Both the position numbers and the translations under genes were made by a program. Shown here piece by piece: positions 1-6,394 of a stretch of 22,232 bases of DNA (position 1 is the first letter of the stretch; each line of letters opens with the position of its first letter). A model generated the notes under the pieces. It did no database searches. It was not told the DNA's origin and was given only the letters and a program-made list of their open reading frames with translations. Origin of the DNA: JBBDYG01 sp040901765 (GTDB lineage: Bacteria > Planctomycetota > Planctomycetia > Pirellulales > Lacipirellulaceae); assembly GCA_040901765.1 (NCBI GenBank), contig JBBDYG010000079.1, forward strand, positions 1 to 22,232, in the 5' to 3' direction.

Positions 1-225
1 GGCTCGTCAGCCCTCACGCGCGACTTGGAGTCTCACCAACCGATTCGCGCGTCCCCACCACGCCGGAACCAGCCCTCACGCTCGTCCCCTAGAAAACGAC
101 ACTTGTTCAACGGGCTGCTAAGGGGTGCCATTCGTCTCGGATACGAATCCGCCCGCCGACGCCTGGAGACTCCCTAACGGCCTAACGCTAAACAGTTTAC
201 GCCAGGCGCGCAAAACAGGAGTACT

Positions 226-244
226 AGGGCCTGCGGGAGGCCCT
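226..244. repeat. Perfect 7-bp GC-rich hairpin before the RiPP promoter
   Basis: AGGGCCT (226-232) and AGGCCCT (238-244) form a perfect stem around a 5-base loop, GCGGG. No T-run follows on either strand, so it is a poor rho-independent terminator. It abuts the putative -35 hexamer and could be an operator or an insulating hairpin for upstream transcription. The structure is seen directly; its role is a guess. Confidence 0.45.
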
Positions 245-270
245 TGCAAAATAGGAGGAAATGTTACAAT
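244..270 (+). promoter_or_regulatory. Candidate sigma-70-like promoter of the RiPP operon
   Basis: TTGCAA (244-249) and TACAAT (265-270) resemble -35 and -10 hexamers with a 15-base spacer; reading the -35 as CTTGCA gives 16. Transcription would start near 277, leaving a 5' leader of about 45 bases before the precursor ATG at 323. The spacer is shorter than ideal, and planctomycete promoters are poorly defined, so this is only a candidate. Confidence 0.35.
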
Positions 271-288
271 ACGCGAGTTCGCGGTATT
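268..288. repeat. Imperfect inverted repeat overlapping the -10 and start site
   Basis: AATACGCG (268-275) pairs with CGCGGTATT (280-288), with G283 bulged and a 4-base AGTT loop. It overlaps the end of the putative -10 and the expected transcription start, a position suited to an operator. No matching regulator gene is present in the window. Confidence 0.35.
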
Positions 289-311
289 GCTTGGGTCCAA
301 TTTTGCTAAAC

Positions 312-316
312 AGGAG
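312..316 (+). promoter_or_regulatory. Ribosome binding site of the precursor peptide
   Basis: AGGAG lies six bases before the ATG at 323. This decides the start: the same frame is open back to 125, but no comparable site sits before the earlier ATG, and the sequence from 323 reads as a compact, charged leader peptide. Confidence 0.7.
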
Positions 317-322
317 CATAAC

Positions 323-562
323 ATGGCACTAACCATTGATGAAATTCGAGGAATCGCGCGAGCCCTCCAGCGTCGGGGGGAAAAGCTAGCCCGAGAAGTT
401 GATGAGGGAGAAATTACTCCCGAGAACTTTGACGCCAACAGGCTCTTTTCCTCCATACATGACATCCTGCCAAAGGATGAATCGCGAGTTCAGCGTCTTA
501 ATGATCTTGGACAAACTGGGGAACCACTTGCTGGCAACAATTGGTGTGATTCCAGTTGCTAA
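323..562 (+). CDS. Putative RiPP precursor peptide, 79 aa, Cys-containing C-terminal core
   Basis: This is a small peptide that looks like the substrate of the radical SAM enzyme encoded six bases downstream. Residues 1-60 are charged and probably helical (MALTIDEIRG start, many Glu, Arg and Lys), as expected of a leader. The last residues, GEPLAGNNWCDSSC, change character: small and polar with one Trp, one Asp, two Asn and the protein's only two Cys (75 and 79). A likely core is residues 72-79, after LAG. The WCD triplet has the aromatic-X-Asp pattern that three-residue cyclophane-forming SPASM enzymes use, and the Asn and Asp side chains are the type of target expected for the AspH-like oxygenase at 2815. 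The start is set by the AGGAG site. I recognise no named precursor family; the function is inferred from context. Confidence 0.75.
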   Translation: MALTIDEIRGIARALQRRGEKLAREVDEGEITPENFDANRLFSSIHDILPKDESRVQRLNDLGQTGEPLAGNNWCDSSC

Positions 563-568
563 ACTCCC

Positions 569-1876
569 ATGCCGCTAAAGCTCTCAAATTACGTTGTGGC
601 TGTTGGGCCAATCACGGATGAGTTTCCCTGGTCCAAATTAGTTCACTCCACACGTTCAGGTGAGACCTTGCGCGTACACTTGGACGTTTGGGATTCAATT
701 GAAGCTGGCAATGTTGACGACTTGAGTGCCTCAGAATTGGCCACATTCGTTGACGCTGAGATTCTAGTCCCGGCAGATGAAGACGAATTAAGTCATATAA
801 TCCAAGACAACAAAGCTTGGATGGCTGACAGCCAGTCACTGTACATGGTCGTGCAGCCTACGGCAAATTGCCAACTTGGATGCTCTTATTGCGGGCAACG
901 ACACACGGCTCAACTAATGTCGTCGCAAGACCAAGATTCTTTCGTCTATAAAGTCGAAGAGAAACTCCGGGCAGGTCAGGATCACTATCGGGAATTGATT
1001 ATTGGTTGGTTCGGCGGCGAGCCTCTCCTAGGGTTGAATGTCATACGTTCGCTCACTCCCAGGCTAAAAGCCGTAGCGCAACGTTATCTTTGTGCCTACG
1101 AGGCCAAGCTTGTAACAAACGGCTTGAGCCTATCGGTGCCAATTGCGACGGAATTAGTACGTACGTTGGGAGTCACAAAACTTGAGATTACGTTGGATGG
1201 CCCTGGTTCCGCGCACGATAGTCGACGTTTCCTGAAGAATAGGCAGCCGACATTTGATTTGATTTACAACAACCTGAAGAAGGTTGCGAGTGAGGATTTA
1301 CCGGTGAAGTTAACCGTACGCTGCAATGTCGATTCACTAAACTTTGAATCCGTGGACGCACTGATTGACTTGCTGATTGACGACCAGCTTCACACAAAAG
1401 TGTCCCTTTACATGATGCCCGTGTATTCCTGGGGTAACGATGCACATAAGAGTTCGCTCACTCCAGATAGATTTGCAGAGCTTGAACTTGGCTGGATCAA
1501 GAGATTGCTTAATGCTGGATTTTCATCTTGGTTACTCCCACGACGCAGGCATCGAGCATGCATTGCTGTATCGCCTGATTCCGAACTCGTGGACGCATTT
1601 GGTGAGTATTACAAATGCACAGAGGTTTCGTACGTACCAATCTACGGCAATCCAAATATTTACCGTTCACAGAGTGTTCCTTCACGAGAACTGAGTGTGT
1701 TGCTCACTTTCAATGACGATGTTCAGGCTGGCGTATATCCATGCAGTACGTGCAGGATTCTGCCAGTTTGCGGAGGAGCATGTCCGAAACGTTGGGACGA
1801 GGGATTGCCGCCTTGCCCGAGTGTGAAATGGAGCATTGAGAATCGTATCGTGGAAGCGTTTAGGCGACACAAATAG
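569..1876 (+). CDS. Radical SAM/SPASM peptide maturase, 435 aa
   Basis: This is a radical S-adenosylmethionine enzyme that probably cross-links or otherwise modifies the peptide encoded just upstream. Residues 1-70 are an N-terminal domain that aligns without gaps to the start of the oxygenase at 2815 (25/70 identical). The radical SAM cluster motif C101-x3-C105-x2-C108 sits in CQLGCSYCGQ, and WFGGEPLL is the usual GGEP strand. The C-terminal SPASM domain is complete: C331-x13-G345-x4-C350, then C392-x2-C395-x5-C401-x3-C405 and C416, enough for two auxiliary iron-sulfur clusters. The length is typical of SPASM maturases. The start codon lies six bases after the precursor stop, with no clear ribosome site, so coupling is likely. 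Family assignment is firm; the product chemistry is not known. Confidence 0.92.
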   Translation: MPLKLSNYVVAVGPITDEFPWSKLVHSTRSGETLRVHLDVWDSIEAGNVDDLSASELATFVDAEILVPADEDELSHIIQDNKAWMADSQSLYMVVQPTANCQLGCSYCGQRHTAQLMSSQDQDSFVYKVEEKLRAGQDHYRELIIGWFGGEPLLGLNVIRSLTPRLKAVAQRYLCAYEAKLVTNGLSLSVPIATELVRTLGVTKLEITLDGPGSAHDSRRFLKNRQPTFDLIYNNLKKVASEDLPVKLTVRCNVDSLNFESVDALIDLLIDDQLHTKVSLYMMPVYSWGNDAHKSSLTPDRFAELELGWIKRLLNAGFSSWLLPRRRHRACIAVSPDSELVDAFGEYYKCTEVSYVPIYGNPNIYRSQSVPSRELSVLLTFNDDVQAGVYPCSTCRILPVCGGACPKRWDEGLPPCPSVKWSIENRIVEAFRRHK

Positions 1877-1880
1877 TACG

Positions 1881-2798
1881 GTGCAAGACATCGATTATCT
1901 AGTTCGTCAGTATCTTTCTCCGCGGCATTTTGTGCTACCGAGATATCCCCGCTTCGGCCCCGCCATCGCGGCCGATTTTTTAGATGCATTTGGGCCGCAG
2001 GAATTTGCTCGACTGCATTATGTAACATCAGAGGCCAAGAAGGGGGTGCTTCTTGCTCGGAATGGCAAGCTTCAATCCGCTGCTTATCGATGGCGGCGGT
2101 CTCAGGACGGGCTGGCCGTGTTGAAGGAAGAAACCGCGAGACTAGGGCGAAGCTGGCTACTCTCGGCAATGGCCTTCATGGATCTTCGTTGTCAGAGATA
2201 CCAGGAAGCACTTGCAAAGTTACGTGAAGCGGAGATTCTCGATCGGAAATCCGAAGTGCAATTCCCGCGTCTCCGAACACACCGAGTGCAAATTATAGCG
2301 AATCAAGCACGTATTTTAGCATACTCCGGAGAATCCGTGGAGGGTTTGCGCACATATTTGCTATTGCTTTCTGCACTTGAGGGTCCAGTCGCGCAGACAG
2401 ATGGGGTTTTTCCATCAGGTTTAGCATTACCACCGGCTGTTCAGCGAGCCGCCCACCGCTCTGTCGCAGAGCATATGATCTCAACACTTAAAAGGATTTC
2501 GATGCCCGACAAGAGTGCGATGACGTCAATGGCGACACGCACCCAAGCCGCTGCCTTCTCTCGTTTTATCTCCAACAAGAGCTTTAGAGATGGCGCCCGA
2601 GTTCTTCGCACGGGTCCCTATCCGAGTTCACCGCTATGGATCTACACGATAGTTTGTTGCTGGCACTCGATGAAGAGTGCGACACGCTGCGCATTGGCCG
2701 CTTTTGCAGCAGCTCATCCGGAGTTAAAGGAATTCTCTCAACTCGCCGCCGTGCCTGAAGCCAGCAACGAGTCCCCATTGAGCGCAGACAATAATTGA
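1881..2798 (+). CDS. TPR-like helical protein of unknown function in the RiPP operon
   Basis: I do not recognise a named family. The preferred start is GTG 1881, five bases after the maturase stop, giving 305 residues; an in-frame ATG at 1836 would overlap the maturase by 41 bases. The middle (about residues 50-170) is a run of amphipathic helices with TPR-like spacing, including segments rich in Ala, Leu and Arg around YQEALAKLREAEIL. No signal peptide, transmembrane segment or catalytic motif is evident. The position between the maturase and the oxygenase argues for a role in the same pathway, for example as a scaffold or an immunity or partner protein, but that is inference. Confidence 0.7.
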   Translation: MQDIDYLVRQYLSPRHFVLPRYPRFGPAIAADFLDAFGPQEFARLHYVTSEAKKGVLLARNGKLQSAAYRWRRSQDGLAVLKEETARLGRSWLLSAMAFMDLRCQRYQEALAKLREAEILDRKSEVQFPRLRTHRVQIIANQARILAYSGESVEGLRTYLLLLSALEGPVAQTDGVFPSGLALPPAVQRAAHRSVAEHMISTLKRISMPDKSAMTSMATRTQAAAFSRFISNKSFRDGARVLRTGPYPSSPLWIYTIVCCWHSMKSATRCALAAFAAAHPELKEFSQLAAVPEASNESPLSADNN

Positions 2799-2814
2799 AT
2801 TGGTTTAGCGGTCC

Positions 2815-3606
2815 ATGAAACTGAAATTATCGTCTGAAGTTGTTGCCATCGAAGTACCGGATTCGCCGGGTCCAAGGTCGCACATCGTCTTCTCCCTCCA
2901 AACCGGCGAAACAATACAACTCGATTCGATGCTGTGGCAGGATCTTATAACTGGAAATTTCTCTTCGTTAACTGCCGCAGAACAATTGGATCTTGCCGCT
3001 GCACGAATTGTTCTACCGGAAGACGCCGTGGAAACGTGCAGTGACAGTGATGCATCAATTGAGGGCTTCGTGGACAGGCAGTACGAATTCCTTGAGAACC
3101 TCGTTGATGGCTACGTACAAATTCGAAAGGAACTCGAAGGTTTAGGTGAAGATGCTTTCGGGCCGGTGCCAGAATCCAAGCAACCCGGCTGGGGTGCCTT
3201 TCCTCTTCATTATCTTGGAACTAGGAACGATCGCAACTGCGCCGCTACTCCCTATACAGCGGAAGTTGTCGAGTCGATTCCATACATGACGACAGCGTGC
3301 TTTGCAGCGTTGCAGCCGCACAGGCCGTACGGTTTGCACCGAGATAAGTATCCTGAGCATTTTCTAAATTTCCTCAACGTCCGTTGGAACGCAAATATAC
3401 GATCGTTACGGCGACTGCAGTTTCCGATTATTGCGGACAAAGGATCATATTTGATCGTTGGGCGAGAAGCTCGCATGCTAACGGAGGGCAGTCCCATAGT
3501 TTTTGACAATAGAAATCTACATGCTGCGTACAATGGTGGAGAACGTAATCGACTTGTGCTAGTGATCGATTTTCTCGACTCAGTGCATCTTCATCGGGCC
3601 AACTGA
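2815..3606 (+). CDS. AspH-type 2-oxoglutarate/Fe(II) oxygenase with shared peptide-docking domain
   Basis: This 263-residue protein resembles the aspartyl/asparaginyl beta-hydroxylase family, which uses 2-oxoglutarate and iron to hydroxylate side chains. The catalytic part (about 123-256) starts with QPGWGAFPL and has the family landmarks VVESIP, LHRD with H175, VGREAR, EGSPIVFDNRNLHAAYN with H236, and RNRLVLVIDF with R246. In AspH enzymes two His bind iron and an Arg near the end binds 2-oxoglutarate. Residues 1-70 match the N-terminus of the maturase at 569 (LKLS..VVA, GET, W, GN), and residues 71-122 are a linker. It begins 16 bases after the preceding gene and probably acts on an Asn or Asp of the precursor. 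The family call is fairly strong; the substrate is inferred. Confidence 0.82.
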   Translation: MKLKLSSEVVAIEVPDSPGPRSHIVFSLQTGETIQLDSMLWQDLITGNFSSLTAAEQLDLAAARIVLPEDAVETCSDSDASIEGFVDRQYEFLENLVDGYVQIRKELEGLGEDAFGPVPESKQPGWGAFPLHYLGTRNDRNCAATPYTAEVVESIPYMTTACFAALQPHRPYGLHRDKYPEHFLNFLNVRWNANIRSLRRLQFPIIADKGSYLIVGREARMLTEGSPIVFDNRNLHAAYNGGERNRLVLVIDFLDSVHLHRAN

Positions 3607-3629
3607 GGACACCGAAAGCGCCGGGCTAA

Positions 3630-3830
3630 ACCTGCTTGGAGTCAGGAATGCAAGAGTCCTACGCGGAAGGGCTAGCAACTCACTGCGGCCTCGAACCGTA
3701 CGCTGGGGATGGTAACATCCCGGGTGAAGCGTCGGCCAGAGGTACGGTCAGGCCAGCTATGGAGCTCCGAAATCAGACGTTTCGTGCGCCGACCCTGTGG
3801 TGACTGTGAGAAGGCAACCTGCTTGCTTGC
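3630..3830 (+). mobile_element. Probable group II intron remnant (5' leader ORF region)
   Basis: A 51-residue frame at 3648-3803 begins MQESYAEGLATH and continues through LEPYAGDGNIPGEAS to MELRNQ. It closely resembles, from memory, the short leader frame (MRESY.EGLA.H...E..AG...GEA...) that precedes group II intron reverse transcriptase/maturase genes. The DNA around it, with GGAGTCAGGAATG before the frame and GAAGGCAACC after its stop, also fits. Nothing resembling a reverse transcriptase follows, and similarity appears to fade near 3830, so this would be a decayed or 5'-fragment copy. No search was possible. Confidence 0.5.
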
Positions 3831-3995
3831 GTTCATGGCTGATATCCCGCGTCATCTCGCTTCTCTAGCCCGCCGCCCATTTCTCAAAATGTTCCTTGCA
3901 ATGAGCCACCCTTTATGATAGTGTACGCATGATCAAGTAACCCGAATCAGGAGCACCACTATCATGCGGTTCCACAGCCGTCCTCCGCCCAAACC

Positions 3996-4034
3996 ACCCC
4001 TCCCCTAACCCCTCCCCATCCAGGGGAGGGGGTG
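3996..4034. repeat. C-rich/G-rich inverted repeat
   Basis: CCCCTCCCC at 4009-4017 pairs perfectly with GGGGAGGGG at 4023-4031 around the loop ATCCA. A second C-rich copy at 3996-4005 can compete for the same G-rich arm. It resembles a common planctomycete dispersed intergenic element. Confidence 0.55.
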
Positions 4035-4035
4035 C

Positions 4036-4081
4036 CACTGCTGGCCCGCCACGGCAGGTTCAGGAAACTTGCCCAGCAGTG
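4036..4081. repeat. Inverted repeat CACTGCTGG / CCAGCAGTG
   Basis: CACTGCTGG (4036-4044) and CCAGCAGTG (4073-4081) are perfect 9-bp arms separated by 28 bases. The arms are near copies of those in the next repeat, so both probably belong to one repeat family. Confidence 0.55.
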
Positions 4082-4101
4082 TGTAGCGGGTACCGGAGTT
4101 C

Positions 4102-4124
4102 CACTGCTTGACAAGCAAGCAGTG
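4102..4124. repeat. Inverted repeat CACTGCTTG / CAAGCAGTG
   Basis: CACTGCTTG (4102-4110) and CAAGCAGTG (4116-4124) form a perfect 9-bp hairpin with loop ACAAG. Each arm differs by one base from the arms at 4036-4081. The GTGCCACCC that follows is a recurring flank of such elements in planctomycete genomes, recalled from general knowledge and not checked. Confidence 0.55.
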
Positions 4125-4425
4125 CCACCCGCCGCTCGCGGTGCGCGCTTCGGCTGACCTTGTCGCCCCGCGCTAGCGGCATCGCTCCCGGTGCGCGCCG
4201 AGGCGGGGACTGCCGAGCCAGGAGAGTGCGACTTGTTGCGCAACCACGAAAGAATTGGCGAAAGAACTAAACGAAGAAAGCGACACGAGAAACATCGCAA
4301 CACTTTGGCACTCAACGCCTTACGATCGAGTTTACCCCCATGCGCCAATCCGAATTGATTCGCAAAACCCAGTGAGAGTGGCTCGGCGCCCACGAAACAA
4401 CGAAACAACTCGACCTGATCAGGAC

Positions 4426-4477
4426 GTCAGAGGTCAGAGGTCAGAGATTCCCACTTCTCCGACCTCCGACCTCCGAC
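4426..4477. repeat. Facing triplicated 7-mers forming an imperfect inverted repeat
   Basis: GTCAGAG is repeated three times in tandem (4426-4446), and CTCCGAC three times (4457-4477), separated by ten bases. The complement of CTCCGAC is GTCGGAG, so the two blocks pair with one mismatch per 7-mer. The pattern may be a mobile or slippage-prone dispersed element. Confidence 0.6.
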
Positions 4478-4626
4478 TCGCGTGTTGCAAAAATGGCCGA
4501 GTTTTGCATGCCGGACTGGAACCCCCGCCGCGGCGCGCAAAATTCCCGCCAGGGCCACGCGTAGAGATTATACAATGAAACGTACTTCACCCAACGTTCT
4601 GAAAGAGCACCTGCGGAGACATTCAG

Positions 4627-6315
4627 ATGTTAAGGCCGTGTCACTGGTCCCTCGCGACAACAGGTATCTCTTGCGCATTGCTAGCCTTACTTTCCCGACC
4701 GGCGTATTCGCAAGCGAAGCAGCCCGCCGCGCCCAACATCGTAATTATTCTCACCGACGACATGGGCTACTCCGATCTCGGTTGCTACGGCGGCGAGATA
4801 AATACGCCGAATCTCGACTCGCTAGCCGATAACGGGTTGCGGTTCACGCAGTTCTATAACACGGGCCGCTGTTGCCCGACACGGGCATCGCTGCTCACGG
4901 GTCTCTATCCGCACCAAGCGGGCGTGGGACACATGATGGAGGACCGCCAGCTTCCCGGATACCGAGGCGACCTCAACGGTAATTGTGTGACCATCGCCGA
5001 GGTGCTGCGTACTGCGGGCTACGGCACCTACATGTGCGGCAAGTGGCATGTCACGCCCGCCCCAAAGCGTGGCCACGAGCCAGACCGCCACAACTGGCCA
5101 TTACAACGCGGCTTCGACCACTTCTACGGAACCATCATGGGTGGCGGCAGCTATTTCGATCCCGCCACGCTCACCCGCGACAACAAGCTGATCGTGCCGG
5201 AAAACTTCGATGAGTATTATTATACCGACGCCATCACCGGCAACGCCGTTGGGTTTATCGAACAACGGGACGCCGAGCGGCCGTTCTTTCTGTACGTAGC
5301 TTACACCGCCGCCCATTGGCCGATGCACGCCAAGCCAGAGGATATCGCCAAATACCAGGGCAAATACGATGCGGGTTGGGACGCCCTTCGCCAGCAGCGA
5401 TACGAGCGGATGCAGCAGCTCGGCGTCATTGATTCGACCGCCCAGTTGTCGCCCAACGTGCAGGATTGGGATGCCGTTCAGGATAAAGCGTGGTACGCCG
5501 ACCGGATGGAAGTCTACGCCGCGATGGTGGATTCGATGGATCAAGGCGTGGGTCGCATTGTGAATGCACTTCAGAACCAAGGACAACTTGATAACACGCT
5601 GGTTCTCTATCTTCAGGACAATGGCGGTTGCCAGGAGGAGATACAATCGCTGCGCGAGCCAACCACTGAGGCGGCTCTACGTCCGAAGGCCAAGCCGCTG
5701 GGTCCGCGCGCAATGCAATTCGATCTAACGCCGGCGTTCGCGCGCGACGGGCGCCCCGTTCGCCTTGGTCGCGGCGTCGTCCCCGGTCCGGCCGATACCT
5801 ACGGCTCTTACGGAATCGAGTGGGCAAACGTCTCGAACACGCCATTTCGCCAGTACAAGCATTTCGTTCACGAAGGCGGAATTTCCACGCCGCTGATTGC
5901 CCATTGGCCAGCGCAGATCGAGCGAACGGGTGAGCTTGAACATCAGCCGGGACACCTGATCGATCTCATGGCGACGTGCGTCGATCTAGCCGGCGCGGAA
6001 TACCCCGCGCAGCGAGGCGACCAAGCGGTTTCGCCGCGGGAAGGCGTGACGCTCCGCCCGGCCTTTGCCGGTCAGCCCTTAGAACGTGAGCGGCCCATCT
6101 TCTGGGAACACGAAAGCAATCGCGCCGTTCGGGCCGGCGACTGGAAGCTCGTCGCCAAGGGAAAATCCGGCCCGTGGGAATTGTACGAAATTAGCACCGA
6201 CCGCTCGGAGATGAACGACCTTGCGGCGACACATCCGGAGAAGGTCGCCGAATTAACTGCCGCTTGGGACGCCTGGGCCCAGCGCTCCCAAGTGCTGCCC
6301 CTGTTTGGCAAATAA
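4627..6315 (+). CDS. Secreted type I sulfatase (arylsulfatase-like), 562 aa
   Basis: This enzyme hydrolyses sulfate esters, probably on sulfated polysaccharides or their fragments outside the cytoplasm. Residues 1-30 look like a signal peptide ending near AYSQA. NIVIILTDDMGYSD supplies the N-terminal metal-binding Asp pair (D44, D45). The signature C82-C83-P84-T85-R86 followed by LLTG is the C-x-P-[ST]-R motif in which the first Cys becomes formylglycine; C83 is simply the x position. GKWH at about 136-139 and HEGGI near residue 417 fit the fold. GGAG sits eight bases before the ATG. It appears monocistronic and converges on the PEP-CTERM gene. The formylglycine-generating enzyme is not in this window. 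The exact sulfatase subfamily was not determined. Confidence 0.93.
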   Translation: MLRPCHWSLATTGISCALLALLSRPAYSQAKQPAAPNIVIILTDDMGYSDLGCYGGEINTPNLDSLADNGLRFTQFYNTGRCCPTRASLLTGLYPHQAGVGHMMEDRQLPGYRGDLNGNCVTIAEVLRTAGYGTYMCGKWHVTPAPKRGHEPDRHNWPLQRGFDHFYGTIMGGGSYFDPATLTRDNKLIVPENFDEYYYTDAITGNAVGFIEQRDAERPFFLYVAYTAAHWPMHAKPEDIAKYQGKYDAGWDALRQQRYERMQQLGVIDSTAQLSPNVQDWDAVQDKAWYADRMEVYAAMVDSMDQGVGRIVNALQNQGQLDNTLVLYLQDNGGCQEEIQSLREPTTEAALRPKAKPLGPRAMQFDLTPAFARDGRPVRLGRGVVPGPADTYGSYGIEWANVSNTPFRQYKHFVHEGGISTPLIAHWPAQIERTGELEHQPGHLIDLMATCVDLAGAEYPAQRGDQAVSPREGVTLRPAFAGQPLERERPIFWEHESNRAVRAGDWKLVAKGKSGPWELYEISTDRSEMNDLAATHPEKVAELTAAWDAWAQRSQVLPLFGK

Positions 6316-6332
6316 TACGAGCGGACGAAGAC

Positions 6333-6355
6333 TTCCCGCTGCCCCAGTCCGGGAA
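6333..6355. terminator. Weak hairpin in the convergent gap
   Basis: TTCCCG (6333-6338) and CGGGAA (6350-6355) can pair around an 11-base loop in the 79-base gap between two converging genes. There is no clear T-run, so a terminator role rests mainly on location. Confidence 0.22.
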
Positions 6356-6394
6356 AGCCTTCGCCCGCGTCAAATCCAATCAACCGGTACCGAA

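Larger units (their letters stand above)
1..322. other. Intergenic leader region upstream of the RiPP operon
   Basis: No convincing gene is seen here. A 12-bp direct repeat, CAGCCCTCACGC, occurs at 8-19 and 70-81, in a style seen in dispersed planctomycete repeats. The right half (226-322) carries a GC-rich hairpin, a promoter-like pair of hexamers, a second inverted repeat and the ribosome binding site of the precursor gene. A reading frame stays open from 125 into the precursor, but nothing supports translation of the 125-322 part. Confidence 0.6.
3831..4614. other. Gene-free stretch filled with dispersed-repeat modules
   Basis: No credible gene is seen between the intron remnant and the sulfatase. 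The stretch contains three inverted repeats and a tandem-repeat pair, listed separately, with AT-poor tracts typical of planctomycete intergenic repeats. Longer open frames here have low-complexity, Arg/Pro-rich translations and no ribosome sites. Confidence 0.55.

Noticed and set aside
125..322. Longer N-terminus for the RiPP precursor from ATG 125
   Set aside because: The frame is open, but AGGAG sits six bases before ATG 323, and the promoter-like hexamers lie inside 125-322. The extra residues look random.
261..332. 23-codon leader peptide starting at ATG 261 after AGGAGG
   Set aside because: Only two bases separate AGGAGG from the ATG, too few for normal initiation, and it would overlap the putative -10 and start site.
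3648..3803. Second RiPP precursor downstream of the oxygenase
   Set aside because: The 51-residue frame resembles the group II intron leader ORF and shares nothing with the peptide at 323.
3709..3918. Possible 69-residue gene
   Set aside because: It is out of frame with the intron-like ORF it overlaps, with no ribosome site and a random-looking Arg-rich translation.
4255..4832. Open frames ahead of the sulfatase, including MKRTSPNVLKEHL from ATG 4575
   Set aside because: They cross repeats and then run out of frame into the sulfatase. The sulfatase has its own signal peptide and ribosome site at 4627, so a frameshifted N-terminus is not needed.
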